Origin: JBDTVS01 sp040007095
GTDB lineage: Bacteria; Acidobacteriota; Vicinamibacteria; Vicinamibacterales; CAVVIG01
Assembly (NCBI GenBank): GCA_040007095.1
Contig: JBDTVS010000241.1
Span: 1-64,000, forward strand
Reading direction: 5' to 3'
Length of the DNA stretch: 64,000 nucleotides
The translations under genes and the position numbers were made by a program. Every line of letters starts with the position of its first letter. Positions within the stretch are counted from its first letter, which is position 1. Positions 1-8,576 of the stretch are shown piece by piece. The notes beneath the pieces were generated by a model. The model was given only the letters and a program-made list of their open reading frames with translations. It made no database searches and was not told the origin of the DNA.

Positions 1-11
1 TATCTGAGGGA

Positions 12-75
12 GGAGCAACGCCGCCAGGCGGGATGCCCCGCCCGGAAGACGTCCTCAAGCGTCGGACGCAGGACA
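12..75. repeat. Partial copy D of a dispersed palindromic element
   Basis: The segment GGAGCAACGCCGCCAGGCGG followed by GATGC matches the conserved core of three other elements in this window (9512-9670, 29563-29718, 30319-30469). The rest of this copy lies off the left edge, so its arms cannot be checked. Like the other three copies it sits directly against the stop codon of a minus-strand gene, here the antiporter ending at 76. Confidence 0.45.
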
Positions 76-1353
76 CTAGCGGTTCGACGCCGGCTGTTCC
101 TCGCCGGTCGGGATTCGCAGAGATTCGCTCTCGCGCTCCCACACCAGACTGAAAAGAGGACCGGTCATCAGCGTGGTGCCGAGCGCCATCAGCACCAGGA
201 TCGTGAACAAGGTCGGCGTGATCAGTCCGCGCTGAAATCCGATGTTGATGAGGATCAGCTCGACCATGCCTCGAGCGTTCATCAATGTCGCCACGGCCAG
301 GGATTCGCGCGATGTCGCGCCCGCGATGCGGGCCGCTCCCCAACAGGCGAGCCCCTTTCCGGCGCACGCGATTGCGAACACGAGACCGGTCATCCACAGC
401 AGGCCGGCCGAATTGACCAGCGTCAGTTGGGTATTGAGACCGGAGTACACGAAAAACAGCGGCACGAGCATCGATGTCGTCAACGGCTCGATCAATCGCC
501 GCAGTTCGCGGGAGAGGACGCCGCGCGGAACGCTGGAACCGAGCAGGAACGCGCCGAATACGGAATAAATGCCCACCGCGTCGGCGAACCAGGCGCCCAA
601 GGCGACCAGCGCCAGGATTGTGCCGAACATGGGGAGCGACACGCCGTCGCGGCGCTCGGCGTCCGCAGCCATGCGCACCAGGAACGGCCGCACCGCCAGG
701 AAGACGATCCCAGCGTATGCCGCCGCGCCTCCAGCAGCGGCCAGCGCCAGCGTCGTGTTCGCGTTGAAGCTGCTGAGCGCGCAGGCCAGGATGACCCATG
801 CCGCCGCGTCATCCACGGCGCCGGCAGTGAGCGCGAGCGACCCGACCGTCGTGCCGGCAATGCCGCGCTCGGAGATGATGCGCGCCAGCACGGGAAACGC
901 CGTGATCGACATCGCCGCACCGAGGAACAGGGCCGCTTGGATGGCTGTCACGTGGTCGGTGAAGAGCCCGCCCCGCTCGAGCATCAGCAGGGCAAGTGCA
1001 GCGCCGAGCACAAAGGGAACGGCGATCCCCGCAGCCGAGACGGTCAACGCGCGGCGGCGATAGCGCGACACCAGATCGACGCGGAACTCGAGGCCGACGC
1101 AGAACATGTACAAGATCAGGCCGATCTGGCTCGTGACAAACAGCACGGGACGGGCGTCGGCGGGAAACAGGCGTCCCTGCACGCCTGGGGCGAGCCACCC
1201 GAGAAACGACGGTCCCAACAGGAAGCCCGCGACCATCTCGGCGATCACCTGCGGCTGGCGCACACGGGACGCGATCCAGCCGAGTCCGCGGCAGACGAGG
1301 AGAATGCAGGCAAGTTGGAGGAACAGCAGGGAGGCGAGCGCCGAATCAGTCAT
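76..1353 (-). CDS. Cation:proton antiporter, CPA2/Kef-type membrane domain
   Basis: This 425-residue integral membrane protein has about 12 hydrophobic segments and the layout of the Na+/H+ exchanger domain of the CPA2 family, which exchanges monovalent cations for protons across the inner membrane. Visible signatures are the N-terminal RQPQVIAEMVAGFLLGPSFL segment, the GLILYMFCVGLEF helix and the GAVDDAAAWVILA helix, whose Asp residues are the expected ion-coupling site. It stops after the membrane domain, with no C-terminal TrkA-N/RCK regulatory domain as in KefB/KefC. The last 25 residues are polar. It stands alone, followed by a palindromic repeat. Whether it moves Na+ or K+ cannot be told from the sequence. 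Confidence 0.88.
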   Translation of the reverse strand: MTDSALASLLFLQLACILLVCRGLGWIASRVRQPQVIAEMVAGFLLGPSFLGWLAPGVQGRLFPADARPVLFVTSQIGLILYMFCVGLEFRVDLVSRYRRRALTVSAAGIAVPFVLGAALALLMLERGGLFTDHVTAIQAALFLGAAMSITAFPVLARIISERGIAGTTVGSLALTAGAVDDAAAWVILACALSSFNANTTLALAAAGGAAAYAGIVFLAVRPFLVRMAADAERRDGVSLPMFGTILALVALGAWFADAVGIYSVFGAFLLGSSVPRGVLSRELRRLIEPLTTSMLVPLFFVYSGLNTQLTLVNSAGLLWMTGLVFAIACAGKGLACWGAARIAGATSRESLAVATLMNARGMVELILINIGFQRGLITPTLFTILVLMALGTTLMTGPLFSLVWERESESLRIPTGEEQPASNR

Positions 1354-1466
1354 AGGGTGGACAGGTGATCATCAGCGATCAGGGGTCGCCGCGGGCTCAG
1401 CCCGCCGTTTTACCGGTGAATTTTCAATTGTTCTTTCCGGTGACACGCGCATCGTTCGACGCACTC

Positions 1467-2354
1467 TCAGTGCTTCCTGATGAACTCCAGGACCGCTCGA
1501 TTGAAGATGTCCGGCTGCTCCCAGTATGTCGAATGTCCCGCCTCCGGTACGATCACCGACTGCGCATTCTTGATCCGCGCGGCAAACAGTCGCTGCACCG
1601 CCGGCGGCGCGAACAAATCGGCGGCGCCCGTGAGCAGCAGGGTGGGCACGTTGATGGCCTCCAGCACCGAGAACGTCACACGATTCCGCATCGTCTGGGC
1701 AGGCGGCGCGGGGCCCGCGGCGCGACTCACACGCTCCAGTGCCACCCACCGCTCGGTCCCGAGAGGGTTCGCGGCGCGATAGGACGGTCCCAGTTCCCGA
1801 ACTTCCGGGGGCAGCGCGCTGAACGGCGCGGGCCTCAGGCGACGGCCCATTTCCAGAAAGTCTTCGTCCTGCACGCCGCCGATGCTGTTGGCGAATACGA
1901 GGCTCCGAAGGCGCTGCGGGAAGGACAGGGCGACGTCGAGGGCCACGAACCCGCCGGCGGCCGTGCTCACGAGATGGACGCGGTCAAGGTGCAGGTGGTT
2001 CAGCAGCGCGATCAGATCGTCGGCGGCAGTGCCTGGCTGAACGCCGGCCGGATCGATCTCGGTCCGCCCAAATCCGCGCCGATCGTAGGCGATCACGCGA
2101 AATCCGCTCTTCGTGAACACGGGGATCTGGTATTCCCATACCCGGCTGCTGCCGGTGTTCGCGTGAAGGAACACCACCGGCACGCCGTTTCCACCACTAT
2201 CTTTGTACCAAATCCTGACGCCGGGCAGGTCCGCATGCCCCTCGTGCTCGAGCGCCGAAGCGTAAGCCGGCGTCCGAGCCGACGGTGTCTCACAGAGACC
2301 CACGGCCAACGTCGCCGCGATCGCGACACTCCCGAGCCATTTGTTGCGGAACAT
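1467..2354 (-). CDS. Exported alpha/beta-hydrolase fold protein lacking the nucleophile Ser
   Basis: The start at 2354 is chosen because GGAG lies seven bases upstream and MFRNKWLGSVAIAATLAVG then forms a signal peptide; an upstream in-frame start would add 17 residues. The mature part shows the hydrolase fold: a VVFLHANTGSSRVW oxyanion region, the FRVIAYDRRGFGRT strand-turn, an acid residue in LLLTGAADLF and the histidine in VPEAGHSTYW. The nucleophile elbow, normally G-H-S-M-G-G, reads S-T-A-A-G-G, so the catalytic serine is an alanine. It may be a pseudo-enzyme, a binding protein or an enzyme with altered chemistry. It is divergent from the ferrochelatase gene. Confidence 0.8.
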   Translation of the reverse strand: MFRNKWLGSVAIAATLAVGLCETPSARTPAYASALEHEGHADLPGVRIWYKDSGGNGVPVVFLHANTGSSRVWEYQIPVFTKSGFRVIAYDRRGFGRTEIDPAGVQPGTAADDLIALLNHLHLDRVHLVSTAAGGFVALDVALSFPQRLRSLVFANSIGGVQDEDFLEMGRRLRPAPFSALPPEVRELGPSYRAANPLGTERWVALERVSRAAGPAPPAQTMRNRVTFSVLEAINVPTLLLTGAADLFAPPAVQRLFAARIKNAQSVIVPEAGHSTYWEQPDIFNRAVLEFIRKH

Positions 2355-2627
2355 TTCATCTCCTCGGATGACCGACACCGAATCCGTTCGATCGCCGGCC
2401 ATCATGCGTCAATGGCTGTAACGGCTGCAAGTTTCGTTCAGGGGCGGTCGGGCTCGGTGTCGACCGGCTCGCGTATGATCACCGAGACAGCGTCATGAGC
2501 CGTTGTCGCACGGGCGAACGAGCGCGGCGGCCGTGTCCGCATTATCATGGTCGGCAATTCGCGGCGCCTCCGCCGCTCTGGCGGTCCGGACTTCGGGCGC
2601 GATCGCCGGCAACGTCAACACACACCA

Positions 2628-3620
2628 ATGCCCCCACCTTTTGACGCCGTGCTTGTCGTCGCCTTCGGCGGCCCGCAAGGGCCCGACGACATCAGGCCAT
2701 TCCTCGCCAACGTGCTACGAGGCCGGCGGATCCCTCCAGCCCGGATCGAGGAAGTGGCCAAACACTACGAACGTTTTGGCGGCGTCTCGCCGCTGACCGC
2801 CATCACCGTGCGTCAGGCCGAGGGCCTTCGCGCCGAGCTCGCGCGGCAGGGTATCAGCCTGCCGGTGTACGTGGGGATGCGCAACTGGCATCCCCTGCTG
2901 CCCGACACACTGCGCGCGATGGCGGCCGACGGAGTGCGTCGCGCCATCGGCTTCATCTGCGCGGCCCATCGTTCGTATTCGAGCTGCACGCAATACCGGC
3001 AGAACGTCAGCGATGCCCGTGCGGAGATCCTCGCGAAGGGCTGCCACGACATCTCGGTGACGTACGTCGATGACTGGCACGCGCACGACGGCTTCGTCGA
3101 TACCAACGCCCGCCACATCGCCGCCGCAATCGGCTCGCTTCCCGAGGCGATGCGCGAGCGGGCGCGCATCGTGTTCACGGCGCACAGCGTTCCGACCGGC
3201 ATGGCGGGAGCGGCCCGGTATCGGACACAACTCGAGGAATCCGCGCGGCTGGTGGCCGAGCGTCTCGGAAGGCAGGACTGGGCGCTCGTATTTCAGAGCC
3301 GGAGCGGCCGGCCAGAAGATCCGTGGCTCGAGCCGGATGTCTGCGACTACCTGAAGGCCGAGCGCACGCGCGGTCTCGACGCGGTGGTCCTCTGCCCCAT
3401 CGGTTTCCTGTGCGACCACATCGAGGTGCTCTATGACCTCGATACGGAGGCGGCAGAGGTTTGCCGGGCGATCGGCCTCGAGATGACAAGAGCGCAGGCG
3501 GTCAATGACGATTCCGGATTCATCGAGATGATGGCGGATGTCGTGGTCCGGACGTGGAACCGGTATCGGACGGGCCGTCCGCTGCCGATCGTGCCGAAAA
3601 CACCTTCCGAGCATCGGTAA
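2628..3620 (+). CDS. hemH: Ferrochelatase (coproporphyrin-type-like)
   Basis: This 330-residue cytoplasmic enzyme inserts Fe2+ into a porphyrin at the end of haem synthesis. The start at 2628 is chosen because MPPPFDAVLVVAFGGPQGPD aligns with the family N-terminus; the longer frame only adds Arg-rich sequence. The metal-site histidine is H186 in FTAHSVP and the acidic partner is E266 in GFLCDHIEVLYDLD, close to the positions of both residues in Bacillus subtilis. The NWHPLLPDTL and YSSCTQYRQN segments resemble the actinobacterial coproporphyrin III ferrochelatases (CpfC) more than the protoporphyrin enzymes. The C-terminal cysteines that bind the [2Fe-2S] cluster in those proteins are missing. 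No other haem synthesis gene is in the window. Confidence 0.9.
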   Translation: MPPPFDAVLVVAFGGPQGPDDIRPFLANVLRGRRIPPARIEEVAKHYERFGGVSPLTAITVRQAEGLRAELARQGISLPVYVGMRNWHPLLPDTLRAMAADGVRRAIGFICAAHRSYSSCTQYRQNVSDARAEILAKGCHDISVTYVDDWHAHDGFVDTNARHIAAAIGSLPEAMRERARIVFTAHSVPTGMAGAARYRTQLEESARLVAERLGRQDWALVFQSRSGRPEDPWLEPDVCDYLKAERTRGLDAVVLCPIGFLCDHIEVLYDLDTEAAEVCRAIGLEMTRAQAVNDDSGFIEMMADVVVRTWNRYRTGRPLPIVPKTPSEHR

Positions 3621-3988
3621 CGGAGCGCCGCGCCGGCGCCCCGGGATCTCTGTGCATCGGATTGTCGAATCACTTGATTTCCGACCTCTTCCGCGGCCGA
3701 AATGGCGGCGAGTGCGCGATGTATAATTCCACGCGTCGGTGATGGATAAGTAGATGGACAGGTCGCTGACCGAGCCGAGTCGAACGAAAAATCGGCCTGT
3801 CGGTCAGTCAGACGGATGACGACCAGAGTCGGTTTTCAGACATTTTCCCGATGGATGGGGCGGATCGGCAGACTGAAGCCAGCCCGGCCATGCGCGATAA
3901 CGTCTCAGTGATAAGTAACTTAGCGCGTTCAATTACCGAAGGTCGCGTGTTGACGCGGCGCAGCACATCGCTTGTGTTTGGCTGCCGC
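3621..3988. other. Intergenic leader upstream of the PEP-CTERM gene
   Basis: These 368 bases between ferrochelatase and the PEP-CTERM protein hold no convincing gene. A perfect TATAAT lies at 3722-3727 with no matching -35 hexamer at 16-18 bp. No sigma-54 GG-N10-GC pair of the kind seen before many PEP-CTERM genes was found. The reading frame of the PEP-CTERM protein stays open back to 3851, so part of this stretch may be coding if an upstream start is used. Confidence 0.4.
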
Positions 3989-4981
3989 ATGCCTCCCACC
4001 GCCAATGCCCAATACACGGTCCTGGTCGTGGTCGCGACGCTGTTCGGCTTCGGTCTCTACCCCGCTACGGCATCGGCCACTCCCTTCAGCCTTGGCACGG
4101 CCAACCAGTTCGTCATCCTTGGGGACAACTCGACCTATGCGGTCGGCAACAGTGCCGATATCGTCGGAAACATCGGAGTCGGCGCCGGCGGCGGGCTGAC
4201 GTTGAGCGGCGGCCCGTTCAACTTGACCGGCAGCATTTATTTCGCTGACCCGGTGACGGGAACCAACTACGTCACGAGTGGCACGAACAACATCTCCGGT
4301 GGCCCGGCCACGCAGAGCGAGACGCTGGTGAACTCGGCGCTCGACGCGCTGTGCAACCACACCAACAGCGAAACCGGCGCGTGCGGCGCGGGGTCGGTCT
4401 ACGCGACCGCCTTCAGCGTCTACAGTCCGGCGACCGCAGTTCACAACGGCACGCTTTCGACGTCGCAGACGTTCACCGCCGGCAACTACAACTACAACAG
4501 GGTCGACCTGGGCAGCGGCGACACGATGACCTTCAGCGGCGCAGCCGGCGACTACATCATCATCAACGTGCAGAACGATGTGAACCTGCAGGGCGCGAGC
4601 TTCACGGTCAGCGGCGGCATCCCACTCGATCACATCCTGTGGAATCAGATTCGCGACGTCGACGATCCCACCAACGTCGACCCCGGCAAGCCGCTCACAA
4701 TCGGCGGAGATACCGAGTTTGCCGGCGTCTTCCTGGCGTTGGATCGACAGATCAGCCTCGGCGACTCGTGCAATACCACGGGCTGCGACAACTTCGGCCG
4801 CTTCTTTGGCGGGAACAGCTCGACCAACGCGAACGATTTCAGGTTTGTGTCCGGAGCAAGTCTCCATGCGCCGGAGACCTTCAAGTCCAGCGCCGTGCCG
4901 GAGCCGGCGTCGTTAATGCTGGTGGGCTCCGGCCTGCTTGGATTCGGCGTGGCCGCATGGCGACGGCGGCGCAAGGCCTGA
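3989..4981 (+). CDS. PEP-CTERM sorting-domain surface protein, ice-binding/choice-of-anchor-like
   Basis: A 330-residue exported protein. An N-terminal hydrophobic segment (TVLVVVATLFGFGLYP) precedes a signal cleavage region ending ASA. The body is rich in Gly, Ser, Thr and Asn with beta-helix-like runs such as SADIVGNIGVGAGGGLTLSG, as in the DUF3494 ice-binding-like and choice-of-anchor proteins. The C-terminus is a textbook PEP-CTERM signal: VPEPAS, a hydrophobic helix, then RRRRKA, recognised by an exosortase and removed on sorting to the cell surface or matrix. The start is uncertain because no ribosome site is evident; 3989 puts the signal peptide near the N-terminus. The gene lies 21 bp before a PrsT-like TPR lipoprotein gene. 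No exosortase is in the window. Confidence 0.85.
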   Translation: MPPTANAQYTVLVVVATLFGFGLYPATASATPFSLGTANQFVILGDNSTYAVGNSADIVGNIGVGAGGGLTLSGGPFNLTGSIYFADPVTGTNYVTSGTNNISGGPATQSETLVNSALDALCNHTNSETGACGAGSVYATAFSVYSPATAVHNGTLSTSQTFTAGNYNYNRVDLGSGDTMTFSGAAGDYIIINVQNDVNLQGASFTVSGGIPLDHILWNQIRDVDDPTNVDPGKPLTIGGDTEFAGVFLALDRQISLGDSCNTTGCDNFGRFFGGNSSTNANDFRFVSGASLHAPETFKSSAVPEPASLMLVGSGLLGFGVAAWRRRRKA

Positions 4982-5002
4982 CAGCTAGTCTCGAAAATTC
5001 CG

Positions 5003-7291
5003 ATGCTCCTACAGATCGGCCAGATGCTACCGGGCGCGAAGAGGGCCTTCGCAGTGCTCGGCGCCGCAGCCGTGATCTCGTGCTCGTCCGATCCGCACCG
5101 CGCCTACCTCGCCTTCATCTCCAGCGGCGACAAGTACCTCGCCGACAAGAAGTACAGCGAGGCGATCATTCAATATCGAAACGCCGTGGGCAAGGACCCG
5201 CGTTCGGTCGATGCTCACCTGAAGCTGGCCGAAGCCTACGTCGCCGACGGCGGCCGGACCGCCGCTGTTGCTGAATATGTGCGCGCCGCCGACCTGGTTC
5301 CCGACGACCCGCAAGTACAACTCCGGGTGGGGAAGCTTTTTCTCAGGGGAGGACTCTACGAGGAGGCGGAGCTTCGGGCGAAGCAGGCGCTGGCCCGCGA
5401 CCCGAACAACGTCGAGGCGCTCATCCTCCTCGGCTCTTCATCCACCGGCGCCAAGAACCTCGACAGCAGCATCGCGACCATCAAAGAGGCGATTGAGCTC
5501 GACCCGAACCGCGCGGCCTCGTACACCACTCTCGGCATGCTCGTCCTGAAAAGCGGCAACCGGGAAACCGCCGAAGCCGCGTTCAAGAAAGCTGTCGACG
5601 TTCAACCGGATTCCATCCTCGCCAAACTTGCCCTCGCGAACTATTACCTGACGATCGGTCACTTTCCCGATGGCGAGCGGGTGTTGAGACGCGCGCTCGA
5701 GCTCGACGCGCGAAACGTGCTGACGAACCGGGCGATGGGCCTGCTGTGCCTGATCATGAACCGCCCGCTCGAGGCCGAGCCATATCTCAAGCTGGTCGCC
5801 GATCTCTCCGGCGTGGCGAGCGACCGGCTGATGCTGGCGGACTACTACGTGCGCACCGGTCGAAACCAGGAGGCCAGGCCCCTGTTGCAAACGCTCGCAT
5901 CGAACCAGAAGATGTCGGCCACCGCGAAGCTCAGGTTGGCGGCCGTCGACTATGTCCAGAACCTCAAAGAGTCGGCGGACAAGACGCTCGACGAAGTACT
6001 GGCGGAAGCGCCCAACGATCCTGACGCGCGATTGATGAAGGCACAGCGGCTGGTGGAACAAGGACACATCGAGCAGGCGCTCAGCCAGGCGAAGATTGCC
6101 GCGGACGCGGCGCCCTCCTCCGCGGCGGTTCAGTTTGCCCTCGGGAAGCTCTACAAGCAAAGAAACCAGATGCGCGACGCCGTCCAGGCGTTCACGCAAG
6201 CCGTCAAGCTCAATCCGCTGGCGGCCGCGGCGCAAGTAGAGCTCTCGCGACTCACGCTCGATCACGGAGACACCGAGGTCTCCCTGGAGCTGGCGCGGCA
6301 GGCGGTGAGGAACCAACCCGACTACGCCGACGCCCAGCTGACACTGGTCAGCAGCCTGATTGCCAGCCGGAAAATCGTCGAGGCCGAGGAGGCTTTGAAG
6401 CCTCTGCTGGCTCGCCACGCCGATTCGGCCGCCGTCCAGACACGGTTGGGCGACCTGCGCTTCCTCAAGGGGGATCGACGTGGCGCGAGGGCGGCCCTCG
6501 AAGAGGCCCTGCGGCTCGACCCCAACGCCGGCGACGCGCTCAGCGCCCTCATTCAGATGGACGTCGTCGAAAAGCGGCGGCCACAGGCGATCGCGCGGGC
6601 GGAAGCCCACCTTGCCCGGAACCCCGGCAGTGTGCCGGCCATGCTCTCGACCGCCGCGACCTATGTCCTGACGGAAGAACACGACCAGGCTGAAGCGCTG
6701 CTGCTCAAAATCATCCAGGTCGCTCCGTCGAATTTCAAAGCATACGGCCTGCTCGGGCAGCTGTGCGTATCGCGTGGGGATCTGGACAAGGCGAGAGCGC
6801 TGTTCGAGGATTCATCGCGGCGCAGCCCGGAATTCGTCGGGTCGTACATCATGGTCGGCTTGATCCTCGAAGCCGAAAACAAGCGGTCGGACGCGAAAGC
6901 GTGGTACGAGAAAGCACTGCAGGTCGATCCTCGCTCTCCTGTCGCCGCCAACAACCTGGCGTGGATGCTCGCGACCGAAGGGGGCAACCTCGACGTGGCT
7001 CTTCGCCTGTCGCAGACGGCGGTATCGCGGGCGCCCGAAGAGCCGGACGTCAACGACACGTTGGGATGGGTGCTTTACCAGAAGGACCTGGCGTCGCGAG
7101 CCGTGTCGCCGCTGCTCATCAGCGTCAAGGGCTCTCCCAAGAACCCCACCTACCGCTATCACCTCGGACTGGCGTATGCGAAGGCGGGAGACGCGGCACA
7201 GGCGCGAAAAGCGCTCGGCGAGGCGCTCACGCTGAACCCGAACTTCGCCGAGGCCGGAGAAGCCCGCCGGGTTCTCGCGTCGATTCACTAG
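5003..7291 (+). CDS. PrsT-like TPR-repeat lipoprotein of the PEP-CTERM system
   Basis: A 762-residue protein with a short hydrophobic leader and a lipobox-like VISC (Cys around residue 27), followed by about 20 tetratricopeptide repeats to the C-terminus; units such as KYSEAIIQYRNAVGKDP and NLDVALRLSQTAVSRAPEEP are visible. Length, lipid anchor and TPR-only build match the PEP-CTERM-system TPR lipoproteins (PrsT type), which accompany exosortase loci and are thought to act in the assembly or export of the polysaccharide matrix. It follows the PEP-CTERM gene by 21 bp on the same strand, so the two are probably cotranscribed. The true start may be 5003 or the ATG at 5027. Confidence 0.8.
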   Translation: MLLQIGQMLPGAKRAFAVLGAAAVISCSSDPHRAYLAFISSGDKYLADKKYSEAIIQYRNAVGKDPRSVDAHLKLAEAYVADGGRTAAVAEYVRAADLVPDDPQVQLRVGKLFLRGGLYEEAELRAKQALARDPNNVEALILLGSSSTGAKNLDSSIATIKEAIELDPNRAASYTTLGMLVLKSGNRETAEAAFKKAVDVQPDSILAKLALANYYLTIGHFPDGERVLRRALELDARNVLTNRAMGLLCLIMNRPLEAEPYLKLVADLSGVASDRLMLADYYVRTGRNQEARPLLQTLASNQKMSATAKLRLAAVDYVQNLKESADKTLDEVLAEAPNDPDARLMKAQRLVEQGHIEQALSQAKIAADAAPSSAAVQFALGKLYKQRNQMRDAVQAFTQAVKLNPLAAAAQVELSRLTLDHGDTEVSLELARQAVRNQPDYADAQLTLVSSLIASRKIVEAEEALKPLLARHADSAAVQTRLGDLRFLKGDRRGARAALEEALRLDPNAGDALSALIQMDVVEKRRPQAIARAEAHLARNPGSVPAMLSTAATYVLTEEHDQAEALLLKIIQVAPSNFKAYGLLGQLCVSRGDLDKARALFEDSSRRSPEFVGSYIMVGLILEAENKRSDAKAWYEKALQVDPRSPVAANNLAWMLATEGGNLDVALRLSQTAVSRAPEEPDVNDTLGWVLYQKDLASRAVSPLLISVKGSPKNPTYRYHLGLAYAKAGDAAQARKALGEALTLNPNFAEAGEARRVLASIH

Positions 7292-7309
7292 AGCGGTTTC
7301 CACTTGTGG

Positions 7310-7336
7310 GTAGTGTCCGGCTTTTTAGCCGGACCG
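7310..7336. repeat. REP-like palindrome, possible bidirectional terminator
   Basis: TAGTGTCCGGCT, a TTTT loop and AGCCGGACCG form a perfect stem of eight base pairs between two convergent genes. The same palindrome recurs at 35531-35556 and 35676-35701, with degenerate copies at 23032-23051 and 56279-56315. Position and T-rich loop would suit termination of both neighbours. Confidence 0.6.
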
Positions 7337-7360
7337 TGATAGTCCACGCGAAGGCGGAGA

Positions 7361-8500
7361 CTACCGCATCAGCCCGGTGTGACCCAGCGAGTAGCGGCCG
7401 GGCTGCGGATAGACGCAAAGACCGTGCGGTCCCTTGCTCACCTTGATTCGCGCCAGCAGGTGCCCATCGCTGGTGTCGAACGCGTACACCTCCGCATGGT
7501 AGCGACCCGAGAGCCACAGCACCTTGCCGTCCGCAGATACACCGCCCATGTCCGGACTCCCGCCGCCGGGAATCGTCCACTTGGTGGATACCTTGCCGGT
7601 TCCCACGTCGATGAGGGAGACGGTTCCCTCTTCACGATTGGAGACGTACAGCCATTTCGAGTCGCGGCTGAAATACAGGCCGTGCGTGCCCTTGCCGGTC
7701 GGGACGAAACCGACCAACTTGAAGCTGTCGCCATCGATTTGGTGGACGCCGTTCGCCATCATGTCCGCGACATAGAACAGGCTGCCGTCCGGAGTGAGCC
7801 GCACGTCCTGCGGCATCGCCTTTGCCCCGGGCAGCTTGAGCGTGCCGATCAGCTTGTGTGTGGCGACATCCACCTTGACCATCTCGCCCGAGAACTCGCA
7901 GCTGGCGATCAGGTAGCGGCCATTCGCCGAAAAGTCCATGTGGTCGATGCCCCGGCAGGGCACGACCAGGGAATCGACCAGCTTCATCGTCTGGGCGTCT
8001 CGAAAGTCGAGACGATGGAGACGCTCGGCGACCACGATGGCGAACTTGCCATCGGGGGTGTAATACATGTTGTACGGATCCTTGACGGGGAGCGTCTCAC
8101 CCTTGCGGCCCGTCGCGGGATCGATGCGGGTAATGCTGTCGCCGAGGTCGCTCAGGACCCAGAGATTCTTCAGATCGTACGACGGCGCGACGTGCTGCGG
8201 CTCCTTCCCGACCGAGAAGTGATCGATGATCTTGAACGTCCGTGGATCGATCACGTCGACAGTGTTCGAGCCGCTGTTCGGCACGTAGATGCGCTCGGGG
8301 AAACCGGCCACGACCGGGCTCAACTTGCCGGGTCGGCTGGCGGCGTACACGTCTTGCGGATCGAGCGAAGGCGGCATTCCCGGCAGCGGTCCGGGCGACT
8401 GAGTAGCCACGCGCCATGGGGCGAGAACCAGCAGCAGCACGCAGACGATAAGACTCCGCCTGCCCACACGTCGATCGTCACTCTGAAAACTGTTCACCAA
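7361..8500 (-). CDS. Exported YncE/YVTN-family beta-propeller protein
   Basis: A 379-residue protein with a signal peptide (RRSLIVCVLLLVLAPWRVAT) followed by a seven-bladed propeller built from roughly 40-residue repeats: RIYVPNSGSNTVDVIDPRT, LWVLSDLGDSITRIDPATG, KWLYVSNREEGTVSLIDVGT and similar. This is the YncE/NHL-like 'surface antigen' repeat family. Such proteins are periplasmic or surface-exposed and have mostly unknown ligands. No catalytic residues or haem motifs are present. It is convergent with the TPR lipoprotein gene, and the next gene upstream on the same strand encodes a DUF4412 protein. Confidence 0.82.
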   Translation of the reverse strand: MVNSFQSDDRRVGRRSLIVCVLLLVLAPWRVATQSPGPLPGMPPSLDPQDVYAASRPGKLSPVVAGFPERIYVPNSGSNTVDVIDPRTFKIIDHFSVGKEPQHVAPSYDLKNLWVLSDLGDSITRIDPATGRKGETLPVKDPYNMYYTPDGKFAIVVAERLHRLDFRDAQTMKLVDSLVVPCRGIDHMDFSANGRYLIASCEFSGEMVKVDVATHKLIGTLKLPGAKAMPQDVRLTPDGSLFYVADMMANGVHQIDGDSFKLVGFVPTGKGTHGLYFSRDSKWLYVSNREEGTVSLIDVGTGKVSTKWTIPGGGSPDMGGVSADGKVLWLSGRYHAEVYAFDTSDGHLLARIKVSKGPHGLCVYPQPGRYSLGHTGLMR

Positions 8501-8576
8501 GCAATGCTACGCGTGCCGTCACGCGCGGTCAAACACGACCGCGCCCGTCTCCCACGCGCCGCCATCCGAGTGTTAC

